In this document: positions 6,576-12,272 of the stretch, one piece after another | Layout: the number at the start of each line of letters is the position of its first letter | How positions within the stretch are numbered: position 1 is the first letter of the stretch | Source of the DNA: Oscillospiraceae bacterium | GTDB lineage: Bacteria > Bacillota > Clostridia > Oscillospirales > Ruminococcaceae | DNA: 12,272 nt | NCBI GenBank assembly: GCA_029098085.1 | Contig: JAQXNQ010000427.1 | Location: forward strand, 1 to 12,272 | Direction: 5' to 3' | Position numbers and translations under genes: made by a program | The notes under the pieces: generated by a model | Seen by the model: only the letters and a program-made list of their open reading frames with translations | The model's database searches: none | Told to the model about the DNA's origin: nothing

Positions 6576-7217
6576 GTGATTCAGCTGGAAGTATGGGGCG
6601 ATTACGCCCTCTTTGCCCGGGGCGAGCTGAAGGTGGAGCGGGTGTCCTATGATGTGCCGACCCCATCGGCAGCCCGGGGCATTGTGGAATCCATCTACTA
6701 CCACCCCGGCTTGAGGTGGCGGATCCGGCGCATCTATGTGATGAATCCCATCCGCTTCGTGAACATCCGGCGCAACGAGGTCAAAGGGAAGATTCTCGCC
6801 TCCGATCTGCTCAGCGCCGCGCGGAGCGGCGGGGAGCCCTGTCTGGTTTCCTCCCAGCAGATCGTGCAGCGCGCCGCCATGGTGCTGCGGGACGTCCACT
6901 ATGTGATCGAGGCGGAGTTTGAGATGACCAACCGGGCCGCACCCGGCGACAATCCCGGCAAGTTTCAGGACATCGTCACCCGCCGCATGGCGAAGGGACA
7001 GGCTTACAGCACGCCCTATTTCGGATGCCGGGAGTTTCCCGTCAGCTTCCGTCCCTGGAGCGGCGGGCCGGTGCCCACCATCGGCGAGAGCCGGGATCTG
7101 GGATTTATGCTGTACGATTTCGACTATTCGGATCCGCAGAATATCCAGCCCACCTATTTCCGGGCCAGACTGGAAAACGGAGTGCTGGATCTGACCGATT
7201 GTGAGGTGTACCGATGA
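6576..7217 (+). CDS. cas5c: Cas5c (Cas5d), pre-crRNA endonuclease and Cascade subunit
   Basis: A 213-residue RAMP-fold protein. In type I-C there is no Cas6, and Cas5c cuts the repeat hairpin to make mature crRNA, then stays on its 5' handle. Family signatures seen: GDYALFARGELKVERVSYDV (8-27), SAARGIVESIYYHPGLRW (31-48), RIYVMNPIRFVNIRRNEVKG (52-71) and PYFGCREFPVSF (147-158). By comparison with the Tyr-Lys-His set described for Bacillus halodurans Cas5d, Y41 or Y42 and K129 (in NPGKFQD) are present. The position after K129 is F130, where that enzyme has His. The start is a GTG with AGGAG 10 nt upstream; an in-frame stop at 6567-6569 rules out a longer form. The stop overlaps the cas8c start by 4 bp (ATGA), indicating translational coupling. 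Confidence 0.96.
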   Translation: MIQLEVWGDYALFARGELKVERVSYDVPTPSAARGIVESIYYHPGLRWRIRRIYVMNPIRFVNIRRNEVKGKILASDLLSAARSGGEPCLVSSQQIVQRAAMVLRDVHYVIEAEFEMTNRAAPGDNPGKFQDIVTRRMAKGQAYSTPYFGCREFPVSFRPWSGGPVPTIGESRDLGFMLYDFDYSDPQNIQPTYFRARLENGVLDLTDCEVYR

Positions 7218-8944
7218 TCCTGCAGGCTTTGACCCAGTATTACGAGGACCTGCTGGAGCGTGGAGAGATCGAACGCTCCGGCTGGACAAAGGCTAAGGTC
7301 AGCTGGGCGCTGGAGCTGGCGGAGGACGGTCAGCTGCTGAACGTCCACTCGATGCAGACGGAGCAGACGCGGGGCAAAAAGACCGTACTGGCTCCGCAGG
7401 AGCTGCCGGTTCCCGAGCAGGTCAAACGCACGGTGGGCGTGGCGGCCAATTTCCTCTGCGACAACAGCACCTATCTGCTGGGACTGGACGCCAAGGGCAA
7501 GCCGGAGCGCACCGCCCAGTGCTTTGAGGCTGCGAAAACGCTGCATCTGACCATTTTGAAGGATGTCCCCGGCGAAGCGGCTGCGGCCGTGCGCGGCTTT
7601 TTTGAGAGCTGGCAGCCGGGACAGGCCAACCATCCGGTTTTGGCCTCCTCTCTGGATGAGATCCTGAAGGGCGGCAATCTGGTGTTTCTTTGTCCGGGCG
7701 GAGGGCTTGCTCAGGATGACAGAGAAATTCAGGACGCCTGGCAGCGGTACCGGGAGACCCCCGGCGACGGGGTGCTGATCCGCTGTCTGGTCACCGGCCG
7801 GCAGGCGCCTCTGGCCCGGCTGCACCCCAGCATCAAGGGCGTTAAGGATGCTCAGTCGTCCGGTGCGTCGCTGGTATCCTTCAATGCGGAGTCCTTCTGC
7901 TCCTACGGCCATGAGCAGGGCGCCAACGCCCCGGTGGGCGAGTATGCCGCCTTCGCTTATACCCAGGCCCTCAACGATCTGCTGGCGGATCGGGAGCATG
8001 TGCAGCATGTCGGCGACACCACCATCGTCTGCTGGGCCCAGGGCGGCGATCCGGCCTACCAGGACGCCGGCATGGATATGCTGTATGATGAGGGTGCCTG
8101 GACCGAAAGCGACCTGCGCGGCGCTATGGAAAAGCTGGCTCAGGGCCGTCCGGCAGAGTGGAAGGACATGATTCTGCAGCCTGATACCCATTTCTATGTA
8201 CTTGGGCTGTCGCCTAACGCAGCCCGGCTGTCGGTCCGCTTTTTCTGGCAGGATTCCTTTGCAGCCTTCGCCCGGAATGTGGACAGGCATTACCGGGATC
8301 TGAACATCGTGGATTCCTATACGCCGGGGGATTTCACTCCCTCTGTCTGGCGGCTGGCTCAGGCGACCGTCAACCAGAACATCCGCAATTCCAGCGCGGC
8401 ACCCCGGCTGGCCGGAGAACTGCTGCAGGCTGTTTTGTACGGAACTCCGTACCCCGACACCCTGCTGAACGGGGTTGTGCTCCGCATCCGTGCCGAGCGG
8501 TCTGTGACCCGCAGCCGCGCCGCCATCATCAAAGCCTATTATCTGCGCAAACCCAATCTGATGCCTGACAAGGAGGTTTTAACCGTGCAGCTCAACGAGC
8601 AAAGCAATTATCCACCCTATGTGCTGGGCCGTCTGTTTTCGGTGCTGGAGGCCCTGCAGCAGGCCGCCAATCCCCGTATCACCACCACCATCAAGGATCG
8701 CTTTTTTAACGCCGCCTGCGCTACCCCGGTTACGGTATTTCCCACGCTGGTCAAGCTGGCGCAGAATCATCTGCAGAAGCTGAGCGCCGGGCAGCGCACC
8801 TTTTATGACAAGCAGATCACCGACCTGATGAGCCGGCTGGATGAGACCTATCCCGTCCGTATGACCATGCCGGAGCAGGGGGCTTTCGAGCTCGGCTACT
8901 ATCATCAGACCCAGAAGCGTTTCACCAGCAAGAAGGAGGGTTAA
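7214..8944 (+). CDS. cas8c: Cas8c (Csd1), large subunit of type I-C Cascade
   Basis: A 576-residue large subunit that in type I-C recognises the PAM and helps open target DNA; it is the subtype marker. The N-terminus MILQALTQYYEDLLERG is typical. The central hallmark stretch runs at about 207-275: KGVKDAQSSGASLVSFNA, then SYGHEQGANAPVGEYAAFAY and VGDTTIVCWA. Length is close to the family norm. The ATG overlaps the cas5c stop by 4 bp, and cas7c starts 3 bp after its stop. The last 119 residues (458-576) are helical-looking and preceded by a strong internal ribosome binding site, so the gene probably also yields the small subunit Cas11c as a separate protein. No frameshift or truncation seen. 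Confidence 0.96.
   Translation: MILQALTQYYEDLLERGEIERSGWTKAKVSWALELAEDGQLLNVHSMQTEQTRGKKTVLAPQELPVPEQVKRTVGVAANFLCDNSTYLLGLDAKGKPERTAQCFEAAKTLHLTILKDVPGEAAAAVRGFFESWQPGQANHPVLASSLDEILKGGNLVFLCPGGGLAQDDREIQDAWQRYRETPGDGVLIRCLVTGRQAPLARLHPSIKGVKDAQSSGASLVSFNAESFCSYGHEQGANAPVGEYAAFAYTQALNDLLADREHVQHVGDTTIVCWAQGGDPAYQDAGMDMLYDEGAWTESDLRGAMEKLAQGRPAEWKDMILQPDTHFYVLGLSPNAARLSVRFFWQDSFAAFARNVDRHYRDLNIVDSYTPGDFTPSVWRLAQATVNQNIRNSSAAPRLAGELLQAVLYGTPYPDTLLNGVVLRIRAERSVTRSRAAIIKAYYLRKPNLMPDKEVLTVQLNEQSNYPPYVLGRLFSVLEALQQAANPRITTTIKDRFFNAACATPVTVFPTLVKLAQNHLQKLSAGQRTFYDKQITDLMSRLDETYPVRMTMPEQGAFELGYYHQTQKRFTSKKEG
8570..8576 (+). promoter_or_regulatory. Internal ribosome binding site within cas8c, for Cas11c
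   Basis: AAGGAGG, a near-perfect Shine-Dalgarno, lies 8 nt upstream of an in-frame GTG at 8585 inside the cas8c coding region. It encodes the residues DKEV of Cas8c. Confidence 0.8.
8585..8944 (+). CDS. cas11c: Cas11c, small Cascade subunit from an internal start in cas8c
   Basis: Many type I-C systems are known to make a small subunit, Cas11c, by internal translation near the 3' end of cas8c; several copies line the belly of Cascade and stabilise the non-target strand. Here an in-frame GTG at 8585 (Cas8c codon 458), with AAGGAGG 8 nt upstream, gives a 119-residue product, the expected size for Cas11c. The product starts MQLNEQSNYPPYVLGRLF and is probably mostly alpha-helical, rich in Leu, Gln and Ala with a basic tail (KRFTSKKEG). 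It shares stop and frame with cas8c. An alternative in-frame ATG at 8561 lies before the ribosome binding site and so is less likely. Internal translation is inferred from sequence signals and family knowledge. Confidence 0.82.
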   Translation: MQLNEQSNYPPYVLGRLFSVLEALQQAANPRITTTIKDRFFNAACATPVTVFPTLVKLAQNHLQKLSAGQRTFYDKQITDLMSRLDETYPVRMTMPEQGAFELGYYHQTQKRFTSKKEG

Positions 8945-8947
8945 TCC

Positions 8948-9832
8948 ATGTCTGAGCCTATCAAAAACCGTTATGATTTCGTTGTCCTGTTTGATGTGGA
9001 AAACGGCAACCCCAACGGCGACCCCGACGCGGGCAATCTGCCCCGGGTGGATCCCGAGACCGGCTACGGCATCGTGACCGATGTCTGCCTCAAGCGCAAG
9101 ATCCGCAACTATGTGGAGGCCGTCATGGAGGGTGTGGAGGGATACCGCATCTACATCAAGGAAAAGGTGCCCCTGAACCGCAGTGATGCCGAAGCCCTGG
9201 CCTATCTCGGCGTTACCGAAGACCTGAAAACCGCCAAAAAAGCCGATCCCAGCCTGGACGGCAAGATCCGCGACTTCATGTGCGGTAATTTCTACGACAT
9301 CCGCACCTTCGGTGCCGTCATGACCACCTTCGTCAAGGGCGCCCTCAACTGCGGACAGGTGCGGGGGCCGGTGCAGCTGAGCTTTGCCCGGTCGGTGGAT
9401 CCCATCATGCCCCAGGAGGTCACCATCACCCGGGTGGCCATCACCACCGAGGCCGACGCAGAGGGCAAGGGCACCGAAATGGGCCGCAAATACATTGTGC
9501 CCTACGGCCTGTACCGCGCCGAAGGCTTTGTCTCCGCCAACCTGGCCCGCAAAACCACCGGCTTCTCCGAAGAGGATCTGGAGCTGCTCTGGAAAGCCAT
9601 TCTCAATATGTTTGAGAACGATCACAGCGCCGCACGGGGCAAGATGGCCGTGCGGGAGCTGATCATCTTCCGCCATGATTCCGAATTCGGCAATGCACCA
9701 GCCTATAAGCTGTTCGATGCTGTCCATGTGCAGCGCCGGGAAGGCGTTGCAGTGCCCCGCAGCTATAGGGACTATACGGTGACGGTGGACGAAGCCCTGC
9801 CTGAAGGAGTCAGCTGCGAAAGGCGGAGCTGA
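8948..9832 (+). CDS. cas7c: Cas7c (Csd2), crRNA-binding backbone of Cascade
   Basis: A 294-residue RRM-fold backbone protein; multiple copies coat the crRNA spacer and hold the target strand. Strong family signatures: FDVENGNPNGDPDAGNLPR (15-33), TDVCLKRKIRNYV (44-56), DIRTFGAVM (117-125), GQVRGPVQLSFARSVDPI (136-153), and GRKYIVPYGLYRAEGFVSA (179-197). Length matches the usual 280-300 residues. A strong AAGGAGGG site at the end of cas8c drives the ATG at 8948. Its stop codon overlaps the cas4 start by one base (TGATG). As the most abundant Cascade subunit, a strong ribosome binding site fits. Confidence 0.97.
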   Translation: MSEPIKNRYDFVVLFDVENGNPNGDPDAGNLPRVDPETGYGIVTDVCLKRKIRNYVEAVMEGVEGYRIYIKEKVPLNRSDAEALAYLGVTEDLKTAKKADPSLDGKIRDFMCGNFYDIRTFGAVMTTFVKGALNCGQVRGPVQLSFARSVDPIMPQEVTITRVAITTEADAEGKGTEMGRKYIVPYGLYRAEGFVSANLARKTTGFSEEDLELLWKAILNMFENDHSAARGKMAVRELIIFRHDSEFGNAPAYKLFDAVHVQRREGVAVPRSYRDYTVTVDEALPEGVSCERRS

Positions 9833-10497
9833 TGGCCGGGGCCGATGATTTTCTGGACATCTCCGGTCTGCAGCATTTCTGTTTCTGCAGGCGTCAATGG
9901 GCGCTGATCCATCTGGAACAGCAGTGGGCGGACAACCTCCGCACCGCTGAAGGAGAGCTGGAGCACAAGCGCTGCCACGACGATACCCTGACCGAAAAGC
10001 GGGGCGGACTGCTGACGGTGCGCGGCATGCGGGTCGTCAGCAGCCGGCTGCGGCTCAGCGGCATCTGCGATGTGGTGGAGTTCCGTACCGATCCGGAGGG
10101 GGTGCCCCTGCAGGGTCGGGAGGGAACCTGGCTGCCCATGCCGGTGGAGTATAAGCACGGTCACGAAAAGGAAAGCGACGCAGACCGACTGCAGCTCTGC
10201 GCCCAGGTCATGGCGCTGGAGGAGATGCTGGTCTGTGAGATCAAAATGGGCGCGTTGTTTTATGTGGAGACCCATCGCCGGGAGATCGTGCCCCTGACCC
10301 CGGAGCTGCGCGCAGAAACCCAGCGCATGGCCGCTGAAATGAACCAGTACTTTGCCCGGGGCCACACGCCGAAGGTCAAGCCCGGCAAGCACTGCAGCGC
10401 CTGTTCGCTGAAGGAACTCTGCCTGCCGGTTCTGTGCCGCCGGGCGGATCCGATGGCCTATCTGCGGGCTCATATCGAGGAGGAGGCGGAGCTATGA
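9832..10497 (+). CDS. cas4: Cas4 iron-sulfur nuclease for spacer acquisition
   Basis: A 221-residue RecB-family nuclease that in type I-C works with Cas1-Cas2 to trim prespacers and select those with the correct PAM. Likely cluster cysteines are C19 (in CFCRRQWAL, C17 nearby) and C188, C191, C197 near the C-terminus (KHCSACSLKELC). RecB nuclease motifs: H46 in the E-x-x-H region, D80 in SGICDVVEF, E106 and K108 in PVEYKHG, and Q122 in LQLCAQVMALE. Start ATG at 9832 overlaps the cas7c stop by one base. GGAG lies only 3 nt before, so re-initiation by terminating ribosomes is likely. The stop overlaps the cas1 start by 4 bp. Confidence 0.96.
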   Translation: MAGADDFLDISGLQHFCFCRRQWALIHLEQQWADNLRTAEGELEHKRCHDDTLTEKRGGLLTVRGMRVVSSRLRLSGICDVVEFRTDPEGVPLQGREGTWLPMPVEYKHGHEKESDADRLQLCAQVMALEEMLVCEIKMGALFYVETHRREIVPLTPELRAETQRMAAEMNQYFARGHTPKVKPGKHCSACSLKELCLPVLCRRADPMAYLRAHIEEEAEL

Positions 10498-11525
10498 GGC
10501 AGCTGCTCAATACGTTGTTTGTGCTTTCCGAGGATGCCTATCTGACCCTGGACGGTGAAAATGCGGTGGTGCGCCGCCCGGATGCCCAAGAGGCCCGCTT
10601 TGCTCTGCATACTCTGGAAAGCATCTGCTGCTTTTCCTATGCCGGTGCCAGTCCGGCTTTGCTGGGCGCCTGCGCCGACCGGGGCATTGATTTCTGCTTT
10701 TTCTCGCCCCGCGGCCGATTTCTGGCCCGCACCACGGGTCAGGAGCGGGGCAATGTACTGCTGCGGCAGCAGCAGTACCGCGTGGCGGATGATCCTGCTG
10801 TGAGCTGCCGGTATGGGCGCTGCTTTGTGCTGGGCAAGGTTTACAACAGCCGCTGGGTACTGGAGCGAGCCACCCGGGATCACCCGCAGCGGGTGCCGGT
10901 GGAGCAGCTCAAGGCTGTCAGCGCTCAGCTGGCCGATGCGCTGCCGCTGATTGCGGCTTGCGAGGATCCCGGTCGGCTGCTGGGGCTTGAAGGAGAAACC
11001 GCCCGACAGTATTTCGACTGCTTTGATCACCTGATTCTGCAGCAGAAGTCGGACTTTACCTTTGTGGCCCGCAGCCGCCGCCCTCCGCTGGATAATATCA
11101 ATGCGCTGCTGTCCTTTGCCTACACCCTGCTGGCCAATGATTGTGCCGCTGCCCTGACGGCTGCCGGTCTGGATCCCTATGTGGGCTTTATGCATCGTCC
11201 GCGCCCCGGCCGCCGCAGTCTGGCACTGGATCTGATGGAGGAGCTGCGCACGGTCTATGCGGACCGTTTTGTACTTTCCAGCGTCAATGGAAAAATTCTG
11301 ACAGCCAAACACCTGGTACGGCAGGAGAGCGGTGCCGTGCTGCTGACCGATGAGGGCCGCCGAACCTTTCTAAGTGCATGGCAGCACAAGAAGCAGGAGA
11401 CGATCACCCATCCGTTTCTGAACGAGAAGCTGCCTTGGGGACTGGTGCCTTATGTGCAGGCACTGCTGCTGGCTCGGACGCTGCGGGGCGATCTGGAAGT
11501 GTATCCGCCATTTTTCTGGAAATAA
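10494..11525 (+). CDS. cas1: Cas1 integrase (type I-C)
   Basis: A 343-residue integrase that with Cas2 inserts new spacers at the leader end of the array. The metal-binding active site appears as E166 (GLEGETAR), H234 (GFMHRPRPGR) and D246 (SLALDLMEE). RRPPLDNINALLSFAYTLL (195-213) is a typical Cas1 helix. I chose the ATG at 10494, which overlaps the cas4 stop (ATGA). The frame is open further upstream to 10434, but that would overlap cas4 by about 60 bp with no fitting site. Length is typical of subtype I-C. A 68-bp gap separates it from cas2. Confidence 0.97.
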   Translation: MRQLLNTLFVLSEDAYLTLDGENAVVRRPDAQEARFALHTLESICCFSYAGASPALLGACADRGIDFCFFSPRGRFLARTTGQERGNVLLRQQQYRVADDPAVSCRYGRCFVLGKVYNSRWVLERATRDHPQRVPVEQLKAVSAQLADALPLIAACEDPGRLLGLEGETARQYFDCFDHLILQQKSDFTFVARSRRPPLDNINALLSFAYTLLANDCAAALTAAGLDPYVGFMHRPRPGRRSLALDLMEELRTVYADRFVLSSVNGKILTAKHLVRQESGAVLLTDEGRRTFLSAWQHKKQETITHPFLNEKLPWGLVPYVQALLLARTLRGDLEVYPPFFWK

Positions 11526-11593
11526 AGTGTCCGGCAGAAATTTCCTTCAGAGTACGGACGGCCAGGAAGAATCTTATTCAGAGGAGGTGCAGT

Positions 11594-11884
11594 ATGCTGG
11601 TTTTGATTACTTATGATGTCAATACGGAAACGGCCACCGGCAGAAAGAGACTGCGCAAAGTGGCCAAAGCCTGCGTCAATCACGGTCAGCGGGTGCAGAA
11701 CTCAGTGTTTGAATGCTTGCTGAATGCGGCGCAGTATGCTATACTGAAAGACAAGCTGATCTCTCTGATCGATCCCGAAATCGACAGCCTGCGCTTTTAT
11801 CGGCTGGGGGATCATTATCAGAGTAAGGTGGAGCATGTTGGGCTGCATCCCGAGTTTGAACAGGATGGTGTGCTGCTGGTGTAG
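11594..11884 (+). CDS. cas2: Cas2, structural partner of Cas1
   Basis: A 96-residue ferredoxin-fold protein whose dimer bridges two Cas1 dimers in the spacer-integration complex. It begins MLVLITYDVNTETATGRKRL, with the family's conserved Asp at D8, followed by KACVNHGQRVQNSVFECLL (30-48) and SLRFYRLGD (70-78), all typical. The ATG at 11594 has AGGAGG 6 nt upstream (11582-11587). The frame is open further upstream through the cas1 end, but that extension is not Cas2-like. It is the last gene before the leader; the first repeat begins 212 bp after its stop. Confidence 0.97.
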   Translation: MLVLITYDVNTETATGRKRLRKVAKACVNHGQRVQNSVFECLLNAAQYAILKDKLISLIDPEIDSLRFYRLGDHYQSKVEHVGLHPEFEQDGVLLV

Positions 11885-11915
11885 CAGCACCGTCCGCGTC
11901 GCTGCAGTCTGCGCA

Positions 11916-11960
11916 GGTGCGAAGCCGGATCTCTCAGGATCTTCCCGGAGGCTTCGCACC
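11916..11960 (+). repeat. Inverted repeat 1 downstream of cas2, 11-bp perfect arms
   Basis: GGTGCGAAGCC (11916-11926) is exactly complementary to GGCTTCGCACC (11950-11960) with a 23-nt loop. No T-run follows, so it is not a standard terminator. It could be a cas2 mRNA 3'-end stabiliser or part of a small RNA. Confidence 0.7.
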
Positions 11961-11966
11961 AGGTAG

Positions 11967-11999
11967 CAGTCCCTTAGCTGCTGCATGCAGAAGGGACTG
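11967..11999 (+). repeat. Inverted repeat 2 downstream of cas2, 9-bp arms with inner stem
   Basis: CAGTCCCTT (11967-11975) pairs with AAGGGACTG (11991-11999). Inside, CTGC (11978-11981) can pair with GCAG (11987-11990), or the 10-bp palindrome CTGCATGCAG (11981-11990) can form. It begins 6 bp after the first inverted repeat. Confidence 0.65.
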
Positions 12000-12000
12000 G

Positions 12001-12025
12001 CCGTACTTTTCGGTGAAAAGGACGG
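12001..12025 (+). repeat. Inverted repeat 3 downstream of cas2, imperfect
   Basis: CCGT (12001-12004) with ACGG (12022-12025) and TTTTC (12007-12011) with GAAAA (12015-12019) form a hairpin with a 2x2 internal loop. It begins one base after the preceding repeat and is followed by TTTAT, at best a weak terminator tail. Confidence 0.5.
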
Positions 12026-12096
12026 TTTATCAAGGCATTTTTCTGCATTTTTTCAACTTGGCGCAAAGGTGCCTCCGGGATTTGTGCACTTTTGCT

Positions 12097-12272
12097 GTCG
12101 CTCCCCACATGGGGAGCGTGGGTAGAAATATATAGTTGGCACCATTAGAGCCAGTCTGCGTTGTCGCTCCCCACATGGGGAGCGTGGGTAGAAATCGCAG
12201 GCTAATATAAGTAGATCAACTTTTGACAGAGTCGCTCCCCACATGGGGAGCGTGGGTAGAAATACGGGGTTG
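12097..12272 (+). CRISPR. Type I-C CRISPR array, leader-proximal start (continues past window)
   Basis: Three identical 33-bp repeats lie at 12097-12129, 12163-12195 and 12231-12263. Each begins GTCGCTCCCC and ends GTGGGTAGAAAT. An 8-bp perfect stem CGCTCCCC/GGGGAGCG with loop ACAT forms the hairpin that Cas5c would cut. Spacer 1 (12130-12162, 33 nt) and spacer 2 (12196-12230, 35 nt) are complete; only 9 nt of spacer 3 are visible. Repeat length, hairpin and spacer sizes fit subtype I-C. By my count the two spacers are about 45 % and 37 % GC, below the surrounding genes, as expected for foreign-derived DNA. Bases flanking the repeats differ, which fixes the 33-bp boundaries. Confidence 0.98.

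Larger units (their letters stand above)
11885..12096 (+). promoter_or_regulatory. CRISPR leader region between cas2 and the array
   Basis: This 212-bp noncoding stretch sits directly upstream of the first repeat, where the array promoter and Cas1-Cas2 integration signals should lie. Its left part holds three inverted repeats (listed separately). Its right part is T-rich, with GCATTTTT at 12035-12042 repeated at 12045-12053 (10-bp period) and a looser copy GCACTTTT at 12086-12093. I see no convincing -35/-10 pair, so the array promoter is not located. The array is probably transcribed on the plus strand, given the leader position and the GAAAT repeat end. Confidence 0.75.

Noticed and set aside
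12130..12230. Self-targeting spacers
   Set aside because: I saw no match to either complete spacer elsewhere in this window. Their targets cannot be determined from here.
12053..12244. Minus-strand open frame with repeated FYPRSPCGERQ peptide
   Set aside because: The repeat peptide is the translation of the CRISPR repeats, a well-known annotation artefact.
4269..12272. A new type of defence system
   Set aside because: Gene order, subunit set, repeat form and motifs are those of a standard complete type I-C locus, and no extra gene is inserted in the operon.

Overview
The window looks like chromosomal DNA of a GC-rich (roughly 60 %) Gram-positive bacterium, most likely a gut-type member of the Clostridia (Oscillospiraceae-like). 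That assignment is inferred from the secreted cell-wall enzymes, the Firmicutes-style GGAGG ribosome binding sites, the GC content and the style of the type I-C Cas proteins; no rRNA or marker gene confirms it. 

Left third (1-4029, all on the minus strand). In transcription order this holds a tRNA-Arg(CCG) with its own promoter and intrinsic terminator; a small two-helix membrane protein of unknown function, with a near-consensus promoter and a strongly foldable leader; a secreted GHL10-type (DUF187/YngK-like) glycoside-hydrolase-like protein; and a secreted Amidase_3 N-acetylmuramoyl-L-alanine amidase that runs off the left edge. The last two genes are 81 bp apart and probably form a cell-wall unit. 

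Centre and right (4093-12272, plus strand). This is a complete, canonically ordered type I-C CRISPR-Cas locus: cas3 - cas5c - cas8c (with an internal cas11c start) - cas7c - cas4 - cas1 - cas2 - leader - CRISPR array. Cas8c, Cas5c, Cas7c and the internally translated Cas11c would form the Cascade surveillance complex. Cas5c would process pre-crRNA, Cas3 would unwind and degrade the target, and Cas4-Cas1-Cas2 would acquire spacers. Genes from cas5c to cas1 overlap by 1-4 bp or are separated by 3 bp. The looser joints are cas3-cas5c (150 bp, with a hairpin) and cas1-cas2 (68 bp). Motifs visible in every Cas protein are intact, apart from one possible substitution in the Cas5c active site. Three 33-bp repeats, two complete spacers (33 and 35 nt) and the start of a third are visible; the array continues beyond the window. 

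No new system type is evident. The points most worth a second look are the well-supported internal Cas11c start inside cas8c, three consecutive inverted repeats plus a 10-bp-periodic T-rich direct repeat between cas2 and the array, the Cas5c His-to-Phe position, and the terminator-like and operator-like elements upstream of cas3. No stretch longer than 300 bases lacks a gene.
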